Shown here piece by piece: positions 1 through 6,675 of a stretch of 10,616 bases of DNA (the first letter of the stretch is position 1; each line of letters opens with the position of its first letter). The DNA is from Thiobacillus sp. UBA2487 (GTDB lineage Bacteria; Pseudomonadota; Gammaproteobacteria; Burkholderiales; Sulfuriferulaceae), in NCBI GenBank assembly GCA_002341815.1, contig DDOT01000106.1, forward strand, positions 12,752 to 23,367, written 5' to 3'. Position numbers and translations under genes: made by a program. The notes under the pieces are model-generated. The model ran no database searches. It was not told the DNA's origin and saw nothing but the letters and a program-made list of their open reading frames with translations.

Positions 1-88
1 ACAAAAGGCAAGTGAGGGCACGCGTTAATTTATGAAAAGAGCGGGTAAATTTTGCACGCTGCGGATGAAAAAGATAAGGCGGAACATT
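1..88. other. Left-edge stretch with no assignable gene
   Basis: The stretch is too short to identify a gene. One plus-strand frame has a stop (TGA) at 13-15 and could be the last codons of an upstream gene, but four codons cannot be judged. Rubredoxin genes often sit next to rubredoxin reductase genes. No rubredoxin CxxC motif can be read here. The purine-rich sequence at 76-83 is taken as the ribosome binding site of the next gene. Confidence 0.3.
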
Positions 89-1249
89 ATGGAACCCATC
101 ATCATTGTCGGTAGCGGTATGGCTGGTTATGGCTTGGCGCGTGAATTGCGTAAACGGCGTGCCGATTTGCCGATCACCCTCATCACGGCAGACGATGGTG
201 CCGGGTACAGCAAACCCATGTTATCGACGGCTTTGACGCAGCACCAAAGTGCTGAACAGTTACAGCAGAATACGGCTGAAACCTTGGCGGCGCAATTGGG
301 GGTGCAGATTCGCACGCACACCCGAGTGGAGGCCATCGATGTTGAGGCGCATGCCCTGCGCATGGGACATGAGCAGATAACATATGGCAAGTTGGTATTG
401 GCGCTGGGAGCGGATCCTGTCAATCCGGGTCTGGCCGGCGATGCAGCACATACCGTGATGAGCGTGAATGACCTGAACGACTACCGTGAGTTTCGTCATC
501 GGCTGGCCGGCAGTCAACGGATAACCATCTTGGGCGGTGGTTTGATCGGGTGTGAGTTTGCCAACGATCTGGCGCTGGCCGGCTATGAGGTGCAGATGGT
601 TCATCCGCGTGAATGGCCGTTGGAACGCTTGCTGCCCGCCATGGTGGCGCACGAATTGGTACAAAAAATGACCGAACGGGGGGTGGTGTGGCACATGCCG
701 CGCAAAGCCGTGGCTGTATGGCAGGCCGCCACCGGTGTGCAGGTAGAGCTGGACAACGGTGAACGTTTGCAAACCGATGTGGTATTGTCGGCTATCGGCT
801 TGCGACCGCGCACAGCACTGGCCCAGTCAGCAGGTTTGTCGGTGGGACGTGGTATTCAAGTGGATCGACAGTTACACACATCTGATGCGGACGTTTGTGC
901 GATCGGTGATTGTGCAGAAGTCGCCGGTATGGTGTTGCCGTTTGTGCAACCGTTGCTGACCCAGGTGCGGACATTGGGTGCAATATTGGCAGGAGAGGTG
1001 GTTGAATTGAGCTATCCGGCGATGCCGGTGACCATTAAAACCCCGATCTGGCCGTTGGTGGTGGCTGGGGCGGCGGTGACAGCAGAACAGGATTGGCAAA
1101 TTGAACAGGTGGAAGGCGGTACGCGCGCGCGTCTGTTCGATGCCGGCGGACAGTTGCAAGGCTTTGCGTTGGCCGGTGCGGCCACCAAAGAGCGCACGGT
1201 GCTGGCGAAAGCATTGCCGGCACTTTTACCGCTGAACAACGCGCCCTGA
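89..1249 (+). CDS. rubB: Rubredoxin/flavorubredoxin-type NAD(P)H:FAD oxidoreductase
   Basis: This 386-residue flavoprotein should pass electrons from NAD(P)H through FAD to a small one-electron carrier such as rubredoxin, in the cytoplasm. The N-terminus carries the FAD-binding GSGMAG (residues 8-13). A second dinucleotide fold has GGGLIGCEFAND from residue 149 for NAD(P)H. The C-terminal FAD contact AIGDCAEV begins at residue 271. The motif order, the YSKPMLSTAL segment and the length match the RubB/AlkT/NorW rubredoxin reductases rather than larger ferredoxin or nitrite reductases. I chose ATG 89 because AAGGCGGA lies at 76-83 and known homologues start at this point (MxPIxIxGSGMAG). An in-frame ATG at 32 would add 19 basic residues not expected in the family. 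No rubredoxin gene is visible in the window. The natural acceptor is therefore unknown; oxygen or NO detoxification, or another electron transfer role, are all possible. Confidence 0.88.
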   Translation: MEPIIIVGSGMAGYGLARELRKRRADLPITLITADDGAGYSKPMLSTALTQHQSAEQLQQNTAETLAAQLGVQIRTHTRVEAIDVEAHALRMGHEQITYGKLVLALGADPVNPGLAGDAAHTVMSVNDLNDYREFRHRLAGSQRITILGGGLIGCEFANDLALAGYEVQMVHPREWPLERLLPAMVAHELVQKMTERGVVWHMPRKAVAVWQAATGVQVELDNGERLQTDVVLSAIGLRPRTALAQSAGLSVGRGIQVDRQLHTSDADVCAIGDCAEVAGMVLPFVQPLLTQVRTLGAILAGEVVELSYPAMPVTIKTPIWPLVVAGAAVTAEQDWQIEQVEGGTRARLFDAGGQLQGFALAGAATKERTVLAKALPALLPLNNAP

Positions 1250-1273
1250 ATATCAAAAGATTGTCAGGGCGTG
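1240..1273. terminator. Hairpin between convergent genes, possible bidirectional terminator
   Basis: CGCCCTGA at 1242-1249 is perfectly complementary to TCAGGGCG at 1264-1271. A G-U and a C-G pair extend the stem to 10 pairs around a 14-base loop. It overlaps the stop codon of the reductase gene and lies 25 bases past the thioredoxin stop. Neither side has a clear T-run, so a Rho-independent role is uncertain. It could instead stabilise the 3' end of either mRNA. Confidence 0.45.
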
Positions 1274-1297
1274 GAGATTAGAGCGAGATTCGGTTCA

Positions 1298-1666
1298 TCA
1301 GCTTTGTGCCTGTTGTTCCGCAATTTCTTTGTGAACTGTTGCCATGTCCAGCTCTTTGGCTTTACCAATCAGCTCATCCAAGGCTGCAGCAGGCAGTGAA
1401 CCGGGTTGAGAAAAAATAATGACTTTTTCACGGAAGATCATCAACGTCGGGATGGAGCGGATTTGGAAGTTGGCTGCCAGTTCTTGTTGATCTTCGGTGT
1501 TGACCTTGGCGAATACAATATCAGGATGTTTTTCGGCAGCGGCTTCAAAAATGGGGGCGAAACCACGGCAAGGGCCACACCAAGGGGCCCAGAAATCAAC
1601 CAGAATGAAATCATGGTTGAGAATGGTGGATTCGAAATTATCTTGCGTAAGTTCAACGACGGCCAT
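1298..1666 (-). CDS. Thioredoxin with WCGPC active site and C-terminal extension
   Basis: This is a 122-residue cytoplasmic thiol-disulfide reductant. The active site WAPWCGPC places the redox cysteines at residues 30 and 33. The cis-proline is in SIPTLMIF (Pro73). There is no signal peptide and no N-terminal zinc-binding CxxC pair, so it is not TrxC. Classical TrxA is about 108 residues; here the fold is followed by a short charged, Gln-rich tail (about residues 105-122, ending in EQQAQS). The ATG is at 1664-1666, with a GGAG seven bases upstream on the minus strand. It is divergent from the redox-sensing kinase gene and convergent with the flavoprotein gene. All three are redox proteins, but no shared transcript is possible. 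Its specific target cannot be read from the sequence. Confidence 0.9.
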   Translation of the reverse strand: MAVVELTQDNFESTILNHDFILVDFWAPWCGPCRGFAPIFEAAAEKHPDIVFAKVNTEDQQELAANFQIRSIPTLMIFREKVIIFSQPGSLPAAALDELIGKAKELDMATVHKEIAEQQAQS

Positions 1667-1756
1667 GGCACGCTCCAGTAAATTAAGTGTATAACCTTAG
1701 CATGACTTTTGTTCGCTGACCAGTCGCAACCCTGCCGTGACAAAATGTCGCAGCGC

Positions 1757-1785
1757 CGGACAGATACGGTAAATCCCGCTACAAT
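1757..1785 (+). promoter_or_regulatory. Candidate sigma-70 promoter for regB-regA
   Basis: CGGACA at 1757-1762 (four of six consensus bases) and TACAAT at 1780-1785 (five of six) are separated by 17 bases. Transcription would start around 1792, practically at the ATG at 1793. This implies a leaderless mRNA unless an upstream start codon is used. Recognised by eye only. Confidence 0.4.
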
Positions 1786-1792
1786 TCCCCAA

Positions 1793-3061
1793 ATGATTCG
1801 ATTCATTTCTGCCATTCATTTAGCATCGGCCAGCGTGTTACGCGATATCTTGGTGCTACGTCTGTATGGATTGGCGGCGCAGGGGGTGGTTTTGCTGGTT
1901 GCAGTATTCTTGCTGCACGCGGATTTGCCCTTGTTTGCGTTGTTGACGGTGTGGGGTGCCAGTGCCTTGTTTGCGGGTTGGACCGCATTTCGTTTGCGGC
2001 ATGACTGGCCGGTGACGCTGGTGGAGTGTTTTGTGCAGTTGTTGACCGACGTCTTGCTGCTAACCCTGCTGCTGTATTTTTCCGGGGGTGCTGCCAATCC
2101 GTTTGTTTCCTTGTATTTATTGCCGATTATCGTGGGGGCAACCGCTTTGCCGGTGCGTTTGGCATGGGTGTTGTCGTTTGCCGGTATCGCGGCGTACAGC
2201 ACGCTAATGGCTTGGCATGAACCGCTGGTGCTGCCCGCAGGCAGTGCGGCGTTCCACTTGCATGTGCTGGGAATGTGGCTTAATTTTATTTTAAGCGCAA
2301 TTTTAATCACGTACTTTATCGGTCGCATGGCACAAGGCTTACGCAGGCGTGACCAGCAACTGGCGCATGAGCGTGAACAACGGTTGCGCGATGAACAGAT
2401 TGTGGCGTTAGGCAGTTTGGCGGCGGGCACGGCGCATGAGCTGTCAACACCATTGGCGACGATGAACATTATCGCCGGAGAGCTGATGGATGAGTACGCA
2501 CATGATGAAGGGCTGGCCGAGCAGTTGGCGTTGATGCGTTCGCAGGTGGTGCTTTGTAAACAGGCGCTTACCAGATTGTCACGCGCGGATAAAACGGGGC
2601 GTTCCGAGTCGAGCGAAGTGATGGGCTTGCAAGACTGGCTGGAAGCCCAGTTGGGACTTTGGCAGGTAATGCGTCCGCGCGTACGGCTTACCGTGCGCTG
2701 GCTGCGACAGGGGCAGCAACCCCGTTTGATTGCCGGCGACATATTGGGGCAGGCATTGCTGAATTTGTGCAATAACGCGGCGGATGCCGGGAACAATCAG
2801 GTGGAAATCGAGATTGCTTGGGATGCTAATCGGATACAAATTGATATTCTCGATCGGGGGGAGGGTTTTCCTGAACAAGTCGGTACGGCATTTGTTACCA
2901 CCAAGCGTGAGCATGGCGGGAGTGGTATCGGTTTGTTGTTGGCGAATGCCAGTATCGAGCAATATGGCGGCCAAGTCAGCTTGTTGGCGCGAGATGGCGG
3001 GGGCGCACGCGTGATGGTGTCGTTGCCCGTGTTTGAACCTGACGCTGGAGAATTGCGCTGA
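1793..3061 (+). CDS. regB: RegB/PrrB/ActS-type redox-sensing histidine kinase
   Basis: This 422-residue inner-membrane sensor kinase reads the quinone-pool redox state and phosphorylates the adjacent RegA. The N-terminal half (about residues 20-178) has several hydrophobic segments, consistent with the family's six transmembrane helices. It carries the quinone-site heptapeptide GGAANPF at residues 98-104, matching the family pattern GGxxNPF. The H-box GTAHELSTPLAT has the phosphorylated His215. Cys255 (QVVLCKQAL) lies 40 residues later, the same spacing as His225 and Cys265 of Rhodobacter RegB, the known redox switch. An N-box (LNLCNNAADAG), G1 (DRGEGFPE) and G2 (GGSGIGLLLA) complete the ATPase domain. 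ATG 1793 was chosen from the family length, but no Shine-Dalgarno precedes it. ATG 1745 and TTG 1709 are in-frame alternatives that would add 16 or 28 residues. The gene overlaps regA by one base. Confidence 0.93.
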   Translation: MIRFISAIHLASASVLRDILVLRLYGLAAQGVVLLVAVFLLHADLPLFALLTVWGASALFAGWTAFRLRHDWPVTLVECFVQLLTDVLLLTLLLYFSGGAANPFVSLYLLPIIVGATALPVRLAWVLSFAGIAAYSTLMAWHEPLVLPAGSAAFHLHVLGMWLNFILSAILITYFIGRMAQGLRRRDQQLAHEREQRLRDEQIVALGSLAAGTAHELSTPLATMNIIAGELMDEYAHDEGLAEQLALMRSQVVLCKQALTRLSRADKTGRSESSEVMGLQDWLEAQLGLWQVMRPRVRLTVRWLRQGQQPRLIAGDILGQALLNLCNNAADAGNNQVEIEIAWDANRIQIDILDRGEGFPEQVGTAFVTTKREHGGSGIGLLLANASIEQYGGQVSLLARDGGGARVMVSLPVFEPDAGELR

Positions 3062-3591
3062 TGCGTCGTTTGTTGTTGGTGGATGATGATGACGTTTTTG
3101 TTAGGGTGCTGGAACGGGCCTTTACCCGGCGCGGATATGAGGTTCGCACGGCTGGCGATGTACAACAGGCGTTGAATATAGTGGTGGACTGGTTGCCGGA
3201 AGACGCCGTGGTGGATTTGCGACTGCCCGGAGAAAGCGGTTTGGCGTTGATCGTCGCCTTACGTCGCATGAACGCAGCCATGCGTATTGTAATGTTGACC
3301 GGTTATGCCAGTATTGCCACGGCGGTTGAAGCCATTAAGTTGGGCGCAACCCATTATCTGGCGAAACCAGCTGACGTGCAGGATATTTTGGCTGCGCTGG
3401 AGCGGGATGGTGGTGATGCGCATGTTGAGCCGGCAACACGCCCCGTGTCGGTACAACGCTTGGAGTGGGAGCATATTCAGCGGATATTGTCAGAAAATGA
3501 TGGCAATATATCCGCTACAGCACGTGCACTGGGCATGCACCGACGCACACTGCAGCGCAAATTGTTCAAGCATCCGGTGCGTGGTGCATAA
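3061..3591 (+). CDS. regA: RegA/PrrA/ActR-type DNA-binding response regulator
   Basis: This 176-residue cytoplasmic transcription factor is the partner of RegB. The receiver domain (about residues 1-115) has the acidic pocket DDDD at 8-11, phosphoacceptor Asp52 (VVDLRLPGESG), Thr80 (MLTGYAS) and Lys102 (YLAKP). The C-terminus is a short Fis-type helix-turn-helix (about 135-176) with ARALGMHRRTLQRKL, nearly the same as the highly conserved recognition helix of RegA proteins. The linker is short and has only scattered prolines, not the four-proline hinge of Rhodobacter RegA. The start codon overlaps the regB stop as TGATG, with GGAG just upstream, so the two are translationally coupled. In other bacteria this pair controls CO2 fixation, respiration and other redox processes. 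Targets here are not known, but the cbb promoter 6 kb away is a natural candidate. Confidence 0.93.
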   Translation: MRRLLLVDDDDVFVRVLERAFTRRGYEVRTAGDVQQALNIVVDWLPEDAVVDLRLPGESGLALIVALRRMNAAMRIVMLTGYASIATAVEAIKLGATHYLAKPADVQDILAALERDGGDAHVEPATRPVSVQRLEWEHIQRILSENDGNISATARALGMHRRTLQRKLFKHPVRGA

Positions 3592-3598
3592 GCCGGAT
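3572..3598 (+). terminator. Hairpin at regA stop codon, weak terminator candidate
   Basis: ATCCGG at 3572-3577 pairs with CCGGAT at 3593-3598 across the regA stop codon. A run of six T's follows only at about 3624-3629, too far away for a standard Rho-independent terminator. It may act in 3'-end stability or be chance. Confidence 0.2.
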
Positions 3599-3764
3599 CG
3601 TTACGCAGCGCTTTTCCGCCTGATTTTTTGTGAGTTTGCGAGATGGTCGCGTAGCAAGCTGATTTATATTTTATAAAAAGGTCTGCTTAGTGGATAATGC
3701 CGGATTTTTGTGGCCATTGGCGAACAAACAGAGGATTCGTTTGGTCATACATGATGTGGTGAAA

Positions 3765-3808
3765 AGTATAGTAAAGGTGGTGGGCGTCCATACCATTACT
3801 ATTATACT
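3765..3808. repeat. Long imperfect inverted repeat upstream of the HD-GYP gene, possible operator
   Basis: The left arm begins AGTATAGTAA (3765-3774). The right arm ends TTACT-ATTATACT (3796-3808). The arms match except for a three-base bulge, and the match continues inward through GGT/ACC and TGG/CCA with single mismatches. The core TAGTAA/TTACTA (3769-3774, 3796-3801) is perfect. The right arm contains TATACT at 3803-3808, a good -10 box for the gene starting at 3868, with no convincing -35. This suits an activator or repressor binding site, but the protein is unknown. Confidence 0.45.
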
Positions 3809-3825
3809 AATGCTCAGACAGGCTG

Positions 3826-3848
3826 GCAGGTTCTGACGGTAACCCTGC
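3826..3848 (+). other. Small hairpin in the leader of the HD-GYP gene
   Basis: GCAGGTT at 3826-3832 pairs with AACCCTGC at 3841-3848, with one bulged C and an eight-base loop, about 20 bases before the start codon. It lies in the presumed mRNA leader and could affect translation. It does not match the c-di-GMP riboswitch consensus as far as I can tell by eye. Confidence 0.3.
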
Positions 3849-3867
3849 GCTCGGGTGGCGAATCAAT

Positions 3868-4860
3868 ATGAAAATTTCCTTTCAAACGTTTTTTGATCAG
3901 TGCGCTGTAGGCATGGGCATATTAGATGCCAATGGTTGCTGGCTGCGTGTGAATCGTCAATTTGCGGATTTGTTGGGACTGAGTCCAGAGCAGCTAATCG
4001 GACAGCCTTGGCGCGCCGTGTCTGATGTACACGACGTGCCGGTCGCGCAATCCTGGATTGACCGCTTGCATGCGGGTGATGTTGATGCTTGCCATGTTGA
4101 AATGCGTTGTTTGCATGCCGATGGTCAATCGCGGTGGATTGAGGTCGCCGGATCAATGATTGGCAATGGCCAAGAACGTGTGTTGGCAGTACTTGCGCAA
4201 GATGTAACGCGCCGGCATCTGGCAGAGACGAGATTGCTTGAAAGCGAGGCGTGGGATCGTTTTGAATCAGGGATGCAATCTACACTGCGGGTGGTGGCCC
4301 ATATGGTAGAAATGCGCGACCCGTATACCTCTGGACATGAGCGGCGGGTTGGTGTGATTGCATGTGATATTGCCCGTGAAATGGGTTGGGATGACAGTCG
4401 TTGTTCGCACATGGAATTGATCGGTTTAGTGCATGATATTGGCAAGATAGCCATTCCGGTTGAAATTTTGTCCAAGCCTTCGCATTTGACTGAATTGGAA
4501 TACGCGTTGATCAAAACCCACGCCGAGCGTGGCCATGCAATTCTGAATACCGTGGCATTTCCTTTGCCGATAGCTGAAATTGTTTATCAACACCATGAGC
4601 GGATGGACGGTAGTGGTTATCCGCGCGGATTGCGAGGCAATCAAATCCTGCCTGAAGCGCGGGTGCTGGCGGTAGCCGATGTGCTGGAGTCCATGTCGTC
4701 GCATCGGCCATACCGACCCGCTTTGGGTGTGCAGGCCGCACTAACTGAACTATGTGCTCATTCCGGCACCAAGTTTGATGCCAATGTGGTGAGTGCCATG
4801 TTACGGTTGATTACCGAACAGAATTATCAGTTACCGGCCCGGGATGGGTCGTGCGTATAG
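3868..4860 (+). CDS. PAS-HD-GYP protein, probable cyclic-di-GMP phosphodiesterase
   Basis: This 330-residue soluble signalling protein has an N-terminal PAS domain (about residues 1-115; FxxxAVGMGILDANGCWLRVN, ending ...AVLAQDVTRR). A short helical linker leads to an HD-GYP domain (about 140-320). The catalytic HD pair is His189-Asp190 in HDIGKIAIP. The downstream signature HHERMDGSGYP (His242-His243 to Gly250-Tyr251-Pro252) is complete. The domain is therefore expected to hydrolyse c-di-GMP to pGpG or GMP using a metal centre. No receiver or transmembrane segment is present, so the PAS probably gives cytoplasmic sensing; its ligand is unknown. The start is ATG 3868, with a weak GGGTGG (3853-3858) as ribosome binding site. 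It stands alone after a 276-bp gap behind regA, and its own -10 and inverted repeat suggest separate control. Confidence 0.9.
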   Translation: MKISFQTFFDQCAVGMGILDANGCWLRVNRQFADLLGLSPEQLIGQPWRAVSDVHDVPVAQSWIDRLHAGDVDACHVEMRCLHADGQSRWIEVAGSMIGNGQERVLAVLAQDVTRRHLAETRLLESEAWDRFESGMQSTLRVVAHMVEMRDPYTSGHERRVGVIACDIAREMGWDDSRCSHMELIGLVHDIGKIAIPVEILSKPSHLTELEYALIKTHAERGHAILNTVAFPLPIAEIVYQHHERMDGSGYPRGLRGNQILPEARVLAVADVLESMSSHRPYRPALGVQAALTELCAHSGTKFDANVVSAMLRLITEQNYQLPARDGSCV

Positions 4861-4909
4861 TCTGAAGAATTCGTGTTTGTTGAGTGCACCTTCGTGTTTC
4901 ACGTCCCAT

Positions 4910-4964
4910 TTGCCAGTAGGCATGACGGATGCCCGGAAGGCAATCAATTGCAATTGGCTGGCAA
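4910..4964. repeat. Nested inverted repeats that could form a branched stem structure
   Basis: TTGCCAG at 4910-4916 is perfectly complementary to CTGGCAA at 4958-4964. Between these arms are GGCAT/ATGCC at 4919-4923 and 4929-4933 with a five-base loop, then CAATTGCAATTG. Together they could fold into a multi-branched RNA or cruciform about 50-100 bases past the HD-GYP stop codon. There is no T-run, so it is not a standard terminator. Confidence 0.35.
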
Positions 4965-5057
4965 TTCCCTAAGTGTGCGATAACTCACCGATAAGATGAC
5001 GTTCTGCAACCTTGAGCAGCCGCAGACTGAGTAAAGCGGTGCTGAGAGTAACACGCG

Positions 5058-5094
5058 ATTGATTACCGTCAATTCAGCTTTCGTCAACAAGCTG
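5058..5094. repeat. Two adjacent small hairpins
   Basis: ATTGA (5058-5062) pairs with TCAAT (5069-5073). CAGCTT (5075-5080) pairs with AAGCTG (5089-5094) across an eight-base loop. They lie directly next to each other in the non-coding gap. Each alone could be chance; the pairing in tandem is why they are recorded. Confidence 0.3.
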
Positions 5095-5303
5095 CGCAAG
5101 TTGTCTGAACAAAAATAGAATAAAAATCCGCATATTGCATGTGTTGTTTTACCTTTTTGTTTATTAATTTGATAGGATTGCGTCAGAATCTTGCGGGATG
5201 TTTTGCTGCGTAACATGCGACAGTTGCTTGCCTGAATTGAGAGCCAAGACGATGTCTGATTTTTAATGTCCACCCGACTGCATTTCGTGTAATCTTTAGT
5301 CTG

Positions 5304-5314
5304 TACAATATAAA
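5304..5314 (+). promoter_or_regulatory. Candidate -10 region for the EAL-HDOD operon
   Basis: Overlapping TACAAT (5304-5309) and TATAAA (5309-5314) lie about 30-40 bases before the ATG at 5345. Each matches the sigma-70 -10 box at five of six positions. No good -35 is seen at 16-18 bases upstream, so an activator or another sigma factor may be needed. Confidence 0.35.
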
Positions 5315-5344
5315 TGGATTCTGGCGGAAAACGAATGGACGATC

Positions 5345-6652
5345 ATGTTTAAAAGCTGGTTTCGGTCGGTCAGCAACGATCAGAACCGAACCATGGTGAC
5401 ACAAAACCCTCCTCCATCCACTCATGAGTCCGGTGTGATATTGTTGCGGCATCCTGTGTTGGACAGGCAACAAAAAATCATTGGGTATGACGTTGGAATT
5501 CGCTCCATTGCTGCAACACCCGGCGTAGATGATGCGTTGCACGTACTGGATGAGCAAATATTTCAGCAACTCATGCAGTTGGGTTTGCCGCAAACGAACT
5601 CGAATCAATTGTGGTTTATTCGGGTGAATGCCAATGTTTTGGCGGACGAACAGTTTGAGTTCCCCCATAAAGATCATCTGGTGCTGGTACTTGACCGTTG
5701 GCATGAAATAACGATTTCAACGTTGCTGGCGCAGTGTGCCAGGCGCGTTGCTCAGGGTTGGCAATTAGCCGCCGATAATTTCCCGGAGTCAACTGATGCC
5801 GAGCAATTGTTGCCATATCTGACTTGGTTGCGTTTTGATCTTCGCCGGTATAGTGCGGTTGATTTGGAACAACAACTGCGTCAGTTGCGTTCGCACAGCG
5901 AATTGCGTGTATTAGCACGGCAGGTGGAAACGGAAGATGAGTTGGAGGCATGCCAGGCCTTGTCCTTCGATGCATTTCAAGGATACTTTTTCACCCGGGT
6001 GAAAACATCTCAAGCACGCAGAATCGATCATGATCGTATTCGTATTATGCGGTTATTGAATCTGTTGGCACAGAATGCCGAGCTGAAAGAGCTGGAGTCG
6101 GTTTTACGGCGTGACCCCATGCTGGTATACAAAGTGCTTATGTATATCAACTCGCCATTGAGCGGATTGGATCAGCCGATTACGTCGATCGAACATGCCT
6201 TGATGTTTTTGGGTTACGGGCCGCTTTATCGTTGGCTGACGGTGTTGCTCTTTACCAGCGGGACACGTTATGCGCGTGATCAGGCTATTTTACAGCAGGC
6301 GCTGGTAAGGGCACGCTTGATGGAGTTGCTGGCCATGCGGTCAGATATGCAGCGTGACGCTGCGGCATTGTTTCTGACGGGTATGCTGTCACTGCTTGAT
6401 GCATTGCTGAATACCGAATTAGCGTCAGCGCTGGAAGGTTTGACCTTGGCCGAGCCGTTGCAACAGGCATTATTTGCCGGTACAGGACCTTATGCGCCTT
6501 ATCTGAAGTTGGTGATTGCCCTTGAACGGGTGCAGATGGAAGATGTGGATGTTTTGTTGCATGCGATGAATATCACGGGAGAAACGTTGAATCAATTGCA
6601 TGTGCAAGCCATGGAATGGGCCGTAATGCTGGATATGCTGCCCGACGATTAA
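5345..6652 (+). CDS. Degenerate EAL-HDOD signalling protein (first paralogue)
   Basis: This 435-residue soluble protein belongs to the YuxH-like EAL-HDOD family. The EAL-like half (about residues 30-225) begins LLRHPVLDRQQKIIGYDVGIR and ends with FDAFQGYFF. The HDOD half (about 228-425) contains LRRDPMLVYKVLMYINSPL and YGPLYRWLTVLLF. Compared with active EAL phosphodiesterases, the EAL glutamate is Asp49, the second acidic strand is LDRW (Asp117), DDFG is DNFP (Asp144, Asn145), and the catalytic lysine is Arg163. Asn95, Glu195 and Gln212 remain. Catalysis is therefore unlikely, while c-di-GMP binding or protein interaction remains possible. The HDOD domain has no HD metal site and usually mediates signalling interactions. 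Start ATG 5345 has only a weak GGA upstream. It is followed after 23 bases by a paralogue, almost certainly in one operon. Confidence 0.88.
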   Translation: MFKSWFRSVSNDQNRTMVTQNPPPSTHESGVILLRHPVLDRQQKIIGYDVGIRSIAATPGVDDALHVLDEQIFQQLMQLGLPQTNSNQLWFIRVNANVLADEQFEFPHKDHLVLVLDRWHEITISTLLAQCARRVAQGWQLAADNFPESTDAEQLLPYLTWLRFDLRRYSAVDLEQQLRQLRSHSELRVLARQVETEDELEACQALSFDAFQGYFFTRVKTSQARRIDHDRIRIMRLLNLLAQNAELKELESVLRRDPMLVYKVLMYINSPLSGLDQPITSIEHALMFLGYGPLYRWLTVLLFTSGTRYARDQAILQQALVRARLMELLAMRSDMQRDAAALFLTGMLSLLDALLNTELASALEGLTLAEPLQQALFAGTGPYAPYLKLVIALERVQMEDVDVLLHAMNITGETLNQLHVQAMEWAVMLDMLPDD

Positions 6653-6675
6653 TTAACGCTAAGGAAGCGCAGGGG

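Larger units (their letters stand above)
4861..5344. other. Gene-free, hairpin-rich intergenic region
   Basis: No convincing protein gene is present in 484 bases; the only long frame, on the minus strand, starts with GTG and lacks a ribosome binding site. The left half holds several inverted repeats (listed separately). The part from about 5100 to 5180 is AT-rich. The right end holds the probable promoter of the EAL-HDOD genes. A small RNA or a long regulated leader is possible, but nothing in it matches a known RNA family that I recognise. Confidence 0.5.

Noticed and set aside
32..88. Earlier ATG for the flavoprotein gene
   Set aside because: It would add a basic 19-residue extension absent from the family, and the ATG at 89 has the better ribosome binding site.
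260..772. Minus-strand open frame of 170 codons opposite the flavoprotein gene
   Set aside because: It overlaps a well-identified gene and its product, rich in His and Gln, looks like an antisense shadow.
1816..2796. Long minus-strand open frame (326 codons) opposite the kinase gene
   Set aside because: It lies fully inside regB, whose protein is clearly recognised. Its translation is rich in Ser, Thr, Asn, Lys and Cys with no domain, as expected of a shadow frame.
3305..3676. Plus-strand open frame of 123 codons overlapping regA
   Set aside because: It is in another frame of regA, has no ribosome binding site and no recognisable product.
3765..3867. A c-di-GMP riboswitch before the HD-GYP gene
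   Set aside because: The position was tempting, but I could not find the conserved bases of either known class. The inverted repeat overlaps the promoter rather than lying in the leader.
4944..5273. Minus-strand open frame of 109 codons in the intergenic gap
   Set aside because: It starts with GTG without a ribosome binding site, has odd composition and no recognisable motif. The gap is better explained as non-coding.
6616..6675. Earlier ATG for the second EAL-HDOD gene
   Set aside because: It would overlap the upstream gene by 37 bases. The ATG at 6676 has a good Shine-Dalgarno and gives an N-terminus like that of the first copy.
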